Made by a program: the position numbers and the translations under genes
In this document: positions 10,281 through 20,872 of the stretch, piece by piece
Position numbering within the stretch: position 1 is the stretch's first letter
How the letters are laid out: each line of letters starts with the position of its first letter
Assembly (NCBI RefSeq): GCF_000516985.1
Contig: NW_006917097.1
Span: 2,704,593-2,768,592 of the forward strand
Source of the DNA: Pestalotiopsis fici W106-1
Taxonomy: Eukaryota; Ascomycota; Sordariomycetes; Amphisphaeriales; Sporocadaceae
Direction: 5' to 3'
Length of the DNA: 64,000 nucleotides
Notes under the pieces: model-generated
What the model was told of the DNA's origin: nothing
The model's input: only the letters and a program-made list of their open reading frames with translations
Database searches by the model: none

Positions 10281-12957
10281 GGTCGGAGATTAGATTTAGC
10301 CGAGAGGAGGCGGCGTTGCTTTGCTGTAAGTCCAGCAAGGAGAAAGGACTCTGATATTAATCAAGATTCAAAGAGACAAAGAAACCATGGAATCTAGGAA
10401 ATTAAAGCGGTCGCCCTTTACCGTGTAGGCAATCGCAAGGTAAATAGGCAGCTCTCTCTCTGCCTCGAACGGATCCAATTGGCATGAAATATCTTTCGGA
10501 AGCTCCTGAGACCTGATCCTTCGGCTTGGTCTCTGTACCCACTACCCGTCTGACACCTCCATCACGTCCTTCAATCCATCCAATCGCAGTCGTGCCCTGA
10601 CATGAAGCTAGATCCCTTTCAGCCCTGTGCCTCCATCCGTCATGACACCGGAATCCTTTAGCGGGCTCTCTAGCCTTGGCGCAATCTGCTGGTTGCATTG
10701 TGCTTGGTGCCTGGTGCCTGGCCAAATAAGCTTAAAAGAATTAATGCCTAGCTCTTATGCATTGTATATACGGAAGGATTGCAGAATTAACAGACCCCCG
10801 TCAACTGAGTCACGAACCCAAAATAATTATTGCCAAGTGATGCGCAGTCCTCAGTCCCTGCACAGCACTAAATACCTGGCCAGGCATTTGAGAGAATCGT
10901 ACTGATTCGGGGGCCCACTAGGGAGCACTGAGGGCCAATCAAAAAAACCCCATAAAATATAAAATAAAGATATAAAGAAGAAGAAACATACAAGCGGACT
11001 GTCACGGTATGGATTACCATTGTTGAATATGGCAAAAAGCAGGCTCGCGATCGTTAGGGAACGATCATGAACCAGGACTTGTACGCCCACGAGAGTTGAC
11101 CGGTGCCATACAATATCTGTGATGACCTTTTAAAGGGACCGAACGAGAACATTCCATATTTTGGTTTGTATACCTAGTAGCTATTCATTTTGACATAAAT
11201 TCGATGTCGCTTTTTCTCCTACTTCACCTGACTTCTCAAAGTATATATTTTGTAATTTGTGGTCAAATTAACTTTTGTGTTAGTTTAGGTGACTCACAGA
11301 TATAGCAGTAATAAGTTTATTATAACAGATTTCTACCAAGGCCGACCATCTACTTTTGCATAGCCCTGAAAACCACAATCAAAGTTTCAATAATGCCAAC
11401 GGGTACTGTATCACTGATATATGGAAAAAGGATTGACAAGTACAATTGATTGATCCGCTCCAGTGCATTTTATGCTTACGCCATCATGGCTACGTACTGT
11501 GGTACTTGGAACTCCCTGCGAGATTGCTATACATAGCTTGTACGCAGAATTACGATCACTCAAAGGGCCATCTCCCTTTGAGAAGGCTTGATTATTCAAA
11601 CATGTAAAGCTATTGCGCCGTATCTGCTATTTCAACGCTATTAGCCTGGCTACCAGTGTGGCGCTTCACATTTTGGTCTGCTGGCGCAGTGGCCAGATAC
11701 GTCCAAAGATGATGAACCTCAACATATCATTGGAATTCCTCTTCGTGGTACATACAGCGCAGTGTAGGATTATAACCTTAAAAATAGCTAGTTTGGGGAT
11801 ATGGATTGTTGGGGGTCTATCTGTCACTAGTGATGTCGAATCACAAAGTCCCTTCAGGTTTTGATATATGTGTGTTTTCGCTCACGGTGGTAAAGACTCG
11901 CCGTTCCAGGGACTACAAAGCCCAATAGGTGTGATAAATCATTTTGTTTCCCATGGGCGTGGCTATCTGTGTACAGTAGCCTCGGGACGCCATTGACCCA
12001 ACCCCCTCATGTGCTCATATTCTTTTGACTTTTCTTTCTTCTCGACTCACAAGAATGGTCAATCAATGGTCCCTCGGCTCGTCGACATATTTGCATGTAA
12101 AGCAAGATGTAGCTTGTATCACTTGAAATCTGCACCACCACAAAGTATTTAGCCGTTCGTTTCCTGTCGGTGGGGTCAGCAAAAATGAAAAAAGAAGGCT
12201 TCCGGTCACTGATTGTAGATTTGCGTACAAACGACTTATGACATTTTACCTCACCTGGAGACAATATTCAATGCCGAGTTCCAGAGAATTCTCATTTAGA
12301 AAAACTACTACATATGTGACAAGGTGTAACAGAAATGAATCCAGAAGATCTTGGTGTTGGAGTTGCTCTTGTATCAACACCACAGGTCCATTTGGGTCAT
12401 ATGGGCATCTGACCGGGCACGATTCTGCGAATTGAGGGCAATCAAACTCGGCCCAAGTGTGATAACAGGCTGCAGCATATCACAAGCACCAATGACTTGC
12501 TGGCAGATCTGGTCTGTTGAAAAGTACAATCGTTCGGCCAGCTGGCAGGGCACTACTGTCGTGCAGGAAACTTGCGTCCAAACGCTTCCGGAGATCGATC
12601 TTTTTGCAAGCTGATTCGGAGTCCTTTCGAGTCTAAATCAGATGTACAAACGCCCCCGGAGATCGGTTTCTTGCAGGCTGATAATGAACCTCTTCGAGTT
12701 TAAATCAAACCTGTATATATATTGCAAACCCCCGCCAAGTTTTTGGGACTCGCAGTACATTTCTTTGAGCAAACTTGTCACACTTCTTTCTTCAATCATA
12801 CAGACACCACCCCCCTCTCTGGCCCCATTTTGTCCAAATTTCAACACTTCTGCCTTCGCTCTCTGGACACCCGAGCTCGCATAATATCTGTCTTCACTCC
12901 AGATCAATTTCCAATATTCCCCTTTTTGCCCATTCACAAGTCAGACTCTAGACCAAA
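10281..12957. other. Gene-free region with tandem repeat near its end
   Basis: These 2.7 kb are AT-rich. No open frame has codon bias, a family motif or sensible splice partners. The region holds the degenerate 68-bp tandem duplication at 12576-12711 and a TATATATAT run at 12714-12722, which may be the core promoter of the hypothetical gene at 12958. Confidence 0.55.
12576..12711 (+). repeat. Two-copy degenerate 68-bp tandem repeat
   Basis: Copy 1 (12576-12643) and copy 2 (12644-12711) align through shared blocks CAAACG, CCGGAGATCG, TTGCA, GCTGAT, TCGAGT and TAAATCA at a constant spacing of about 68 bp. Many differences are C/T or A/G transitions. The repeat ends right before a TATA-like run and lies about 250 bp upstream of the hypothetical gene at 12958, so it may be a duplicated promoter segment. 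Confidence 0.7.
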
Positions 12958-13667
12958 ATGGCCATTTGTCAATCCGCGAATGACCATGAAGGCTATATGC
13001 TCCACATTTGGGACAGGAGCATCAGAAATGTCGTTCCCAATTCTAACCGTGACCTCGTGTGTTACGACTATGAGAGGGTGAGACAGGTATTGTGCGATAA
13101 GTTCCTGCTCCCATCGAGCCTGGAGAGTCAGGCCACTAGTACTCGCCAAGTCATGGATAAGATGCTGGGCGAGCAGGAGACCGGTAAGTTGAATTTAACC
13201 TCAGACTCATCCGGACCACCAATGCAGCAAGACTGACTGTCCCCGTACTAGACGGCGTCTTCGACGACTTTGCGGCCTTGGCAGACCGCATCCACAACCA
13301 GGGGCAGCAACGTCTCGGTCAACCCCTTGACGGCAAGTCTAAGCCGTCGACAGCCAGGCTCGAGCATCTGCAAGATGAGCAACGGGGTATGCCTCATCGC
13401 ATACCTGCGAAGCTGTCATTTTGCGGGTGGCCAACGCTACAAGTCGGGGATAAAAAGTGGTTCCTAAGTGCTGTCATTGTTGACGCTGACGGGCGCCCTT
13501 ACGGGTATATTCCTTTCAACATGCACCCATGCCACGAATGTGAGAGCACATTCTTCCAACACCATCCGGCCTTCGATCATATGAGAGTTGAGCACAAAAT
13601 TAATCTGGAACGACCTGGTGCCTATATGTGTCCTTTAACGCAGGATCGGCCGGACAAGGAGAGCTAG
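12958..13667 (+). CDS. Hypothetical protein (213 aa)
   Basis: Two exons (12958-13183, 13252-13667) are joined by a 68-nt intron starting GTAAGT and ending TAG, with the phase preserved (Glu-Thr-Asp-Gly-Val across the junction). The protein has no signal peptide or membrane helix. Its C-terminal half contains a block around KKWFLSAVIVDADGRPYGYI, then a His/Cys-containing stretch (HPCHECESTFFQHHP). I do not recognise the family. The reading frame stays open after splicing and the second half has a globular look, so it is probably real, but no function can be given. Confidence 0.6.
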
Positions 13668-14553
13668 TTTTTGTATCATACATTGTTGTCATAGTGCATT
13701 GCAGGCGTTTGGATGGGGCCAACTTTCTGGATAACCGAAAATGGGAGGAGTGCAAATTCTTCAGTAAGGCCAGTTGGATTTTGTCGGAAAATGGTGAATT
13801 TTAAGGTGAATTGGGGCGGATGAAAACAAACTCTACGAGTTTTCCACCGCTGGCTAGGTAGCAAGTACCACTGATGGAAAAAGTTATTCGCGAGAATCTA
13901 ATCTAAAGACCGATATCCTGAGTCAGTCCTTTGCTAGTGAGGTCGTCGTGACCGAGTGTAGTGGTGATTCGTGGGCTGTACGCCGCGGTGGCTCTGTTGA
14001 AACGATAACCAAAGGTGCAGCTGGATCCAACGATGACATTGGCGCAATGTGCTGCCTTGTCAACGCGGGGGACAAGAGACACCGCCGACGACCATCAGGG
14101 TTGCTATGCTCCTGCTATCTGGTGGCGCTGTCAGAGGTGTGTAGGTACATCAATTACGGTCCCGTTGTAGGTGTGTATGTACCCAACTGCCTGTAGCTAG
14201 TGTCGCGTCGTGCTTTCCATCGATCCATAGCAGGTCGCCAGGACTGGAGCGTTCGTTACCCAGGTACTCACTCTACCTATGTACTCCCTGGATCTCTATT
14301 GGTGCCATTGAAATCCGTCTGTTGGCCTTGTTCAAGCTCTAAAAGCGGTGTCAGTCTTCAACTCTCAAACCACCAGGCAACGCACCTTAACGATGACCCC
14401 TCGGTCGAATCAACCAAACGTTGTTGTCCCGTCGACCCGCCTTATGCTCAAAGAGACAGCCAGTATCCTCTTCATACTTTTTATCGGAACACTGAAGGCT
14501 CTCATTTCCATTGTCCAAATCCATCTTGTCTCCATCAGTGTCCTCTTCAAGTT
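13668..14553. other. Intergenic region / probable 5' leader of the next gene
   Basis: No separate gene is supported in these 886 bp. The reading frame of the downstream gene is open from 14200, so part of this stretch could be coding if the upstream ATG is used. Its sequence is CT-rich and looks more like a leader. Confidence 0.45.
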
Positions 14554-15744
14554 ATGGATCCCATTCATCACTTTCAAAGTCTGTCTCTGGAGCTTGGAGA
14601 TTCCCATCCCTATCATCGCGAGCCTACTCCGACGCATACTCCCACGCGCCGCCGTGTGAACACCATGCATCGCGCATCGGCCAACCATCCGCACCCCTTG
14701 GGTTCGCATCCCGTGCACCCGTCGAGTTCTACACGACGAATATCCGCAAGCTTCTCAACTGATGGACCGCTTTCAAGTCTCCCAACTGTATCTACATCAT
14801 CACTGGCTGTCTCAACTACAAACGGAGAGCTTCCTATGGTGTACGAGGCAGCATCTCGCCCCAGTAGCAAGATTATTCCGACCAGCATTCCACTGCGCAA
14901 GGCATCCACGGTAACAACTTACGAGACCGCAGAAGGTACCCGCACACAGAACTTTGAGAATTTGCGCCCCATCAACACAAGGATCCCGCTTCACCACAGG
15001 GACAGCCTCGATATAGCCGCCGCCAAGCTTCGAGCCAAGTCAGACAAGCCTCGACCTTTGGCAACGATTCCCAAGTCCAACACGCTCAGCGTGATTACCA
15101 ACTTGACAGCATCCATCTCACGAGTCTCGTTGTCCAAGTTCGGCCGCTCTGCTTCAATCTCCTCCAACGCAGGCTCGGACCAAGACAGGAGCTTCACTTC
15201 TGGCAACTCCTTCGCCAGAGCAAGCTATGATGGCGAAGACGAGGATCCTCAAGCAATCCACACAGCACAATCCTCTGCATATTGGACTGGACGCTTCATG
15301 GCTCTACAGGATCGTTTTCGGAATGAAAATCTGCTCCCCGAGAACATGACTACCCTCATCAATGCCCATGCTGAGCGTTCCATGATCCCAGAGAACAGGC
15401 AGCAGACATCAGCGCGCCTCCCTGCATCATACTCGAATCCGAATTTGGCCCGTTACACCGGCAGAAGCAAGCTACAGCGAAGCTCGTTGAACTCTCAACG
15501 CAGACAACAACGAGCCAAAGGGAGTTTAGATGCCACCCGACTTGAGGATGAGGACGACAGAGCCCGCCGGGTTTTCTTACATCTGGAGGCTCTCTGCACC
15601 ACGAGCGAAGCAAGAAAAAGCCTGCGTGCCTGGCAAAGGATCTTTGCTCGTCGGAGGGGCAAGGAGGGACCCTTGGACAGACTGCTCGGACGTGTTGATC
15701 GCGACTTTACCCGGCGTGCCAAAGACTCGGAGAGGTCTGGCTGA
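14554..15744 (+). CDS. Basic Ser-rich fungal protein of unknown function
   Basis: This intronless frame gives 396 aa from the ATG at 14554 (MDPIHHF...). The same frame is open from 14200, which would give 514 aa, but the extra 118 residues look like translated leader. The chain is Ser/Arg-rich and probably disordered for about 230 residues (for example SKFGRSASISS). A more conserved-looking block follows: SSAYWTGRFMALQDRF, then an Arg/Lys-rich segment and RARRVFLHLEALC...EARKSLRAWQ, which is helical and ends in a strongly basic tail. I recall similar proteins among Sordariomycetes without known roles. Nuclear localisation is plausible from the basic stretches but not shown. Confidence 0.75.
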   Translation: MDPIHHFQSLSLELGDSHPYHREPTPTHTPTRRRVNTMHRASANHPHPLGSHPVHPSSSTRRISASFSTDGPLSSLPTVSTSSLAVSTTNGELPMVYEAASRPSSKIIPTSIPLRKASTVTTYETAEGTRTQNFENLRPINTRIPLHHRDSLDIAAAKLRAKSDKPRPLATIPKSNTLSVITNLTASISRVSLSKFGRSASISSNAGSDQDRSFTSGNSFARASYDGEDEDPQAIHTAQSSAYWTGRFMALQDRFRNENLLPENMTTLINAHAERSMIPENRQQTSARLPASYSNPNLARYTGRSKLQRSSLNSQRRQQRAKGSLDATRLEDEDDRARRVFLHLEALCTTSEARKSLRAWQRIFARRRGKEGPLDRLLGRVDRDFTRRAKDSERSG

Positions 15745-16455
15745 GAATAGCACTACAGAAGCAAAGGGGGAGACAAAGGATCATGGGCTATTCTATGACA
15801 TGGCCAAGAAAGCTACGATCTTACCTCAAGATCAGGGAAGGGGAGGACTAGACAGCATGAATACCAGGTGTGGGTGAAGCCGGCCACATTATAGAGCAGC
15901 AGCATGTATAATAAGGGGGACGACGATATGATATACAAAACTGCAGGTATCAAGTGTCGCTGGACACACAGACACCAGCAAAGAAAGGAAACTGATAAAG
16001 GTCTACATTACACCGAGGTTGTTACTTTTGGCGGATGAGGAGTTATCTTTATAAAAGAGCACTTTCTCAAGATTTTGACATCTAGCTAAACCACCTCGCT
16101 GGCCAGATTGTCTGATGTAGCCTTGCATGTCAACAGAGGAAGGCTGCAATGGTGGGACCTTGCATCCTTCGCTTATAACACCTTGTCCCGGGGATCTTTC
16201 CTTGCAAGCGTGGGGCATCTGAGCCTAACCGCATATAGATTAGTCCGACTCTCTCTAGCCAGCAACCTTATTTCCGAGGTGACAGCATTGGCAACGCTCT
16301 GGGAAAAGAACAGCTGCCTGCCGAGCCTGCTCTTCGAGGTCATCATCACTCACCAGCCCAAGCAGCTAACACAGCAGTGTTTCCTGCTCCAAACCCACTA
16401 CAAATCCAAATGACGATATAGAATCTACACACGGTCGAGTTGCCACACCTTCGCC
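15745..16455. other. Intergenic region upstream of TFB2
   Basis: Nothing coding is supported in these 711 bp; it holds the 3' flank of the Ser-rich gene and the TFB2 promoter and leader. Confidence 0.5.
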
Positions 16456-17889
16456 ATGTCGGCCAACTCTCTTCAGCTCTCCGAGTACCTCGAGAAGGTG
16501 CAGGGGACGACATTCAGACGTCTCTACCAGCAGCCCTCGGCCGCATTCGCAGTGTTCCGGCGCATGCTGCCACATCTGGCAAAGACCATCGTCATGGCCC
16601 TCCTGTACATGCCGACGCCCCTCTCCGCCAGCGACCTCGACATCTGGGTGAAGCCGACATCGAAGAGGCAAAAAGACCAAGCCATATCGGTGCTTCAGTC
16701 ACTTCACATTATCCCGAAAGAAGCATCGACCATATCCCTCACCAAGAATTTCAAGAGCAGTCTGCGCTTGGCTCTCGAGGGTGGCGGAGATCACAACTCC
16801 TTTGGCGTCCCCTCCTCCCTGCCTGTCGCCCCCGAGATCGATGTACCGTACCTCGACAATTGGGCTCGACAGAGATGGGATTCGATATTGCACTATGTCG
16901 TCAACTCCGTGGGTATCAGTGACGGATCCCGCATGACTGGCGACAAGACAAACGGACCCAACGCGGCAGTAAAGGAGCTATTGATTGGGGGACGTCTAGT
17001 CGAGCGAAGGAGCACGAGCGTACACATAACACAAGCTGGCTTCACATTCCTTTTACAAGAGGCAAATGCACAAGTCTGGACCCTTCTTTTGTTGTGGCTC
17101 GAAGCCGCCGAAACAAATCCCAGGGCAGGTCTGGATCATGTCGACATGCTGTCCTTCCTCTTCCTGTTGGCCTCTCTGGAGCTCGGTCGCGCGTACAGCA
17201 CCGATGCGCTGACGGAGTCGCGGCGAAACATGTTGCCCTTCTTGGTGGATTTCGGTTTAGTGTTTATTCCCCGAAACGACAACAAGTCATTCTTTCCAAC
17301 ACGCCTGGCTACTACACTCACGAGTAGCGAGAGCAGTCTCCGCAGCGTCAGTGCGGGATTCACAGCTGCCAGCGAAGGGATGGCCGATTCACAGGACAAG
17401 AATGCCGTCATCCTGGAGACCAACTTTAGAATATACGCATACACCTCATCGCCGCTCCAAATCGCCGTCTTGGCCCTTTTCTGCGAGCTGAAAATGCGCT
17501 TCAGAGAGCTCGTCTCTGGTCGCCTCACCCGCAACTCGATCCGCCGGGCCGTAGATATGGGTATCACTTCGGACCAAATTATTTCGTACCTAGCCACGCA
17601 CGCACACGAGCAGATGCATCGTGTCGCAGCATCGTCCAAGAAGCCCCTTTTGCCTCCCGTTATTGTAGATCAAATTCGCCTATGGCAACTGGACACGGAG
17701 CGTATGACAGCGACTCCGGGCTTTCTCTTTATGGATTTTGACTCGGTCAAGGAGTACGAGCAAGTCAGACAATTTGCAGAGACTGTTGGCGTTTTAAAGT
17801 GGGCAGATGATAAGAAGGGCATGTTCTTTGCCAACAAGGTTGAGCAAATTAGAGATTTCATGAAAAACCGACGAAAGGACGATCAGTGA
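16456..17889 (+). CDS. TFB2: TFIIH core subunit Tfb2 (p52 homologue)
   Basis: This single-exon gene encodes 477 aa, close to the usual Tfb2/p52 length. The start MSANSLQLSEYLEKVQ, the region around RLYQQPSAAFAVFRRMLPHLAK and the C-terminal part (GFLFMDFDSVKEYEQVRQFAE...GVLKWADDKKGMFF) are characteristic of the family. Tfb2 anchors and stimulates the XPB/Ssl2 ATPase in TFIIH and acts in RNA polymerase II initiation and nucleotide-excision repair in the nucleus. No truncation or missing block is seen. It is transcribed in the same direction as the upstream gene but from its own promoter region. Confidence 0.95.
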   Translation: MSANSLQLSEYLEKVQGTTFRRLYQQPSAAFAVFRRMLPHLAKTIVMALLYMPTPLSASDLDIWVKPTSKRQKDQAISVLQSLHIIPKEASTISLTKNFKSSLRLALEGGGDHNSFGVPSSLPVAPEIDVPYLDNWARQRWDSILHYVVNSVGISDGSRMTGDKTNGPNAAVKELLIGGRLVERRSTSVHITQAGFTFLLQEANAQVWTLLLLWLEAAETNPRAGLDHVDMLSFLFLLASLELGRAYSTDALTESRRNMLPFLVDFGLVFIPRNDNKSFFPTRLATTLTSSESSLRSVSAGFTAASEGMADSQDKNAVILETNFRIYAYTSSPLQIAVLALFCELKMRFRELVSGRLTRNSIRRAVDMGITSDQIISYLATHAHEQMHRVAASSKKPLLPPVIVDQIRLWQLDTERMTATPGFLFMDFDSVKEYEQVRQFAETVGVLKWADDKKGMFFANKVEQIRDFMKNRRKDDQ

Positions 17890-19673
17890 GTTACGTTTTG
17901 AGATACCCCCGGGTCCTGAATAAGTCAGAAAAGAATAAAAGGACGAGGCATTAATCATATGGAGCATGGACGGCGTTTTATGGGGCTTTGGAAAAATAGC
18001 TTCACTTGCACAATTGATTCCTTGAGGCTGGTAATATCTGTACCTGTATACCTGTGAGAAGAGAGAGAACTTGCCATCAATAACACCCCTTTATGGCGCT
18101 CCGTGCCGGGCTCTTTAACAATGTTGCAAATACATTACCCGGGTAGTATGACGATCATGGTCAATTCTACTCCACTGGCGACCCTATAAAGTGTCAATCT
18201 CAGGGGCTTCGAAAATCTCAGCCTGAAATCCTAAGTTGAACCATGTGTTTAGAGGCCCGAGAATCAATAGTGTGCTTGATGATGCCCATATGCAGCTCGA
18301 AGGCGATAAAAACAAGTATATGGCCTCTAGCTCAGTTATTGTGCTATCAATTGCTCCAAAAACCCATCACAGCCTATTTAAATGAAGCAAGCGTTCAAGG
18401 CATCGAGGTATATTTATTTTCTTCCATGGTATGGAGAGACGGAGAACTCGTGGTAAACCATGATTAGTGGGGAAGCAGTCGATTCGCGCTCATGTGAAAT
18501 ACCGTGCATGGAAAGAAATGTACATTTACTCCAATGCAGTCACAGGTTGGAACATGATTGGACATGCAAGACATGCTCCTGCGGCAATAGACCAATGACA
18601 GGCAACTCGGGGGTTGTGTTGGAGAAGAGCCTCCAACTACCTCCAAAACATTGCCGTACTATACAATTGTATGATCGCGGCAGTAGGGCTGATCCATCAA
18701 TGATCAGACTAATACATGATGGACCATGAACTGAGTCACAAAGAGGGACATTGGATCTGGCCAGGCCTGGAAAGATCCATCGCAATGGGTCCAGGTTTGG
18801 ACGTAAAGTAATAATACCAAGCTGGGTGTAAATCTGCATGACGACCAGTGTTGCGAATGTCATCTTTGAGGCTTCAAATCTTCCCGCAATAAGTTTGATC
18901 GTCCTTTCAGACTCTACGCCTGTTGCTCCTGTTGCTCGAAGGATGCAGCAAGGTCTCATCCATGGTCGCCAATTAACAAGCCCTGAAAATCAGCAAGCCA
19001 AGCATTTCAGTTCCACCTCCTGTCAGATAGGGAACCCTCCCCCCAGTCCAGTTCCTTGTGTCAAAACTCTTATCGCGGATCGGATACCCGACATACTCGG
19101 ACCGAGCCCTAAACGCAATTAGAAAACTGCCTACGGAAGAGTGCTGGCGATGGGCTCGGACGCTTGATCCTGTTCAGGAATTCCTGATGTGTCGAGCGCG
19201 AGGGAAGAAGAGAAAAATTGCTGAAAGCCACGGAGGCCCAACGATGCCGACTTCGGTCTAGGCCTGATGGCGAGATCGACTTAGGTGATGGTTTTTGCGT
19301 TGCCCTTTTTCTGACCATGTTCACCGGTGACTTGCAGCTTGTGCCGAATGCCGGTTGAATAGCTTAATAAAGGGTGAAGCAGATCCTTCTTTTTTTGCCG
19401 CGATCCCGGCTGACACATTTTGTTCATCTCCTACCTAATAGCATTTCCCGACGGGAATATTGAATTTTTCAGACAATTGTCGCTTCAAAAGCCATAAGAT
19501 ACAATCGCGGTAATTAACTTTTAAAACGAGTCGACTTGGACCGAACGGTACCTTTATTTTAGGTGACTACTTGGCCTACTAGCCGCCTGTCAGAAAAAGT
19601 CAAAAGGATAGCGCAAGCTTGCAGCTAAAGCAAAAAGGCCTGGCCCAGCGCACTTATTGCAGTCCCCAAACCC
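17890..19673. other. Gene-free region upstream of the DUF1275 gene
   Basis: These 1.8 kb hold only short frames without motifs. The sequence is AT-rich for the first 600 bp and more balanced afterwards. No gene, repeat or RNA is supported. Confidence 0.5.
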
Positions 19674-20543
19674 ATGGCACCAGAACCGATTCTGCCAACG
19701 TCCAACGAGACGTCGGCCACCGCCTCTGTCGACTCGGGGTCGCCAACACGGACAACAGCAAAGCCGTCCTTGATAGAGCGTTTCCGCCTCCACGATGATG
19801 TGAACATTCACTATGCCGACATCCCTGTCTGCCTGTGCAGTCTGACGTCCGGCCTTTGCGATAGCGTCGCCTTCAATGCCTCGTCAGTCTTTGTGTCGAT
19901 GCAAACGGGCAACACGGTCTTCCTGGCCCTTGGCACCGCAGGATTGCCAGCCAATGTACCGCTGCTCTGGTTGAAGTCACTATGCTCCATTGCCGCGTTC
20001 ATGGCCGGCGTCTTTGTCTTTGGGCAAACGCGCCACGTGCGCCCCACGTCCAAGCTCACCCTCGCGGCCAACTTTCTGGCGCAGAGCATCTTCATCTTTG
20101 CCGCGGCGGCGCTGGCGCAGGGCGGTGTCGCGCCGGCCTTTGGCCTGCTGAGCGTGGCCGAGGCCCTGTCGCGCGAGGAGCACGCCGACCTGCGGGTGCT
20201 GGGCCCCATTGTGCTGCTCGCCTTCCAGTTTGGCGGGCAGATCTGCTCGAGCCGCATCCTGGGCTTCAACGAGGTGCCGACCAACGTGCTCACCAGCGTC
20301 TACTGCGACCTGTTCAACGACCCGAACCTGCTCGCCCCCTGGAAGGCCAACAAGAAGCGCAACCGCCGCGCCTCGGCCGTCGTGCTCATGCTCGTCGGCG
20401 CCATCATTGGCGGCTGGCTGGCCAAGAGCGATGCCGGTATGAGCACTGCCCTCTGGATCGCTGGCGCCATCAAGTTTGGTATCGCGACTGCGTGGCTGCT
20501 GTGGAAGCCCAAGCAGACGGCCCAGCCGGCGGAGAAGAAGTAG
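19674..20543 (+). CDS. DUF1275 (YoaK-like) membrane protein
   Basis: This single-exon gene encodes 289 aa. After a hydrophilic N-terminal segment of about 45 residues, the chain has about six hydrophobic segments. The family signatures are visible: CSLTSGLCDSVAFN, FVSMQTGNTVFLALG and AFQFGGQ. The helices near 100-115 and 125-145 are Ala/Leu/Phe-rich. It ends with a short basic tail (KPKQTAQPAEKK). DUF1275 proteins occur in bacteria and fungi and are presumed membrane transport-related, without an established substrate. The coding sequence is unusually GC-rich, especially between 20100 and 20450. Confidence 0.92.
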   Translation: MAPEPILPTSNETSATASVDSGSPTRTTAKPSLIERFRLHDDVNIHYADIPVCLCSLTSGLCDSVAFNASSVFVSMQTGNTVFLALGTAGLPANVPLLWLKSLCSIAAFMAGVFVFGQTRHVRPTSKLTLAANFLAQSIFIFAAAALAQGGVAPAFGLLSVAEALSREEHADLRVLGPIVLLAFQFGGQICSSRILGFNEVPTNVLTSVYCDLFNDPNLLAPWKANKKRNRRASAVVLMLVGAIIGGWLAKSDAGMSTALWIAGAIKFGIATAWLLWKPKQTAQPAEKK

Positions 20544-20872
20544 CGAGCCATCCGCGGTCCTTGCATCTTCTGGCCAGCCATACTGGCTGTACCCCCGAGC
20601 AATAAACAAAAGACTCTCCTGGCGTTGAGCAAATGACGATCATTTGCATACAAAGCATTTTAGAAATAGACCCCAAAGAGATAGAAGGCGGCACTTGGAA
20701 ACAGATAGACTTAGATGCATGGCTTACGGGATGAGCGGCACGGGTTGGGTTCCTCGTTGTTTTCAGTGTTTGGAGATGACCTTGGTATTACGATAATAAT
20801 CATTCAAGCGCTATTTTGACCTCTTTCCATTACCATCTCTTCCAACTTTTCCATCTATTGTCCGCTGAATGC
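20544..20872. other. Convergent 3' intergenic region
   Basis: These 329 bp lie between the DUF1275 stop and the MFS stop, which face each other. Only AT-rich 3' UTR-like sequence is seen. Confidence 0.55.

Noticed and set aside
14200..14553. N-terminal extension of the Ser-rich protein
   Set aside because: The frame is open but the translation looks like CT-rich leader; the ATG at 14554 is preferred, with moderate certainty.
19980..20609. Long frames on both strands over the DUF1275 gene
   Set aside because: The region is very GC-rich, so several frames stay open; only the DUF1275 frame has family motifs and helices.
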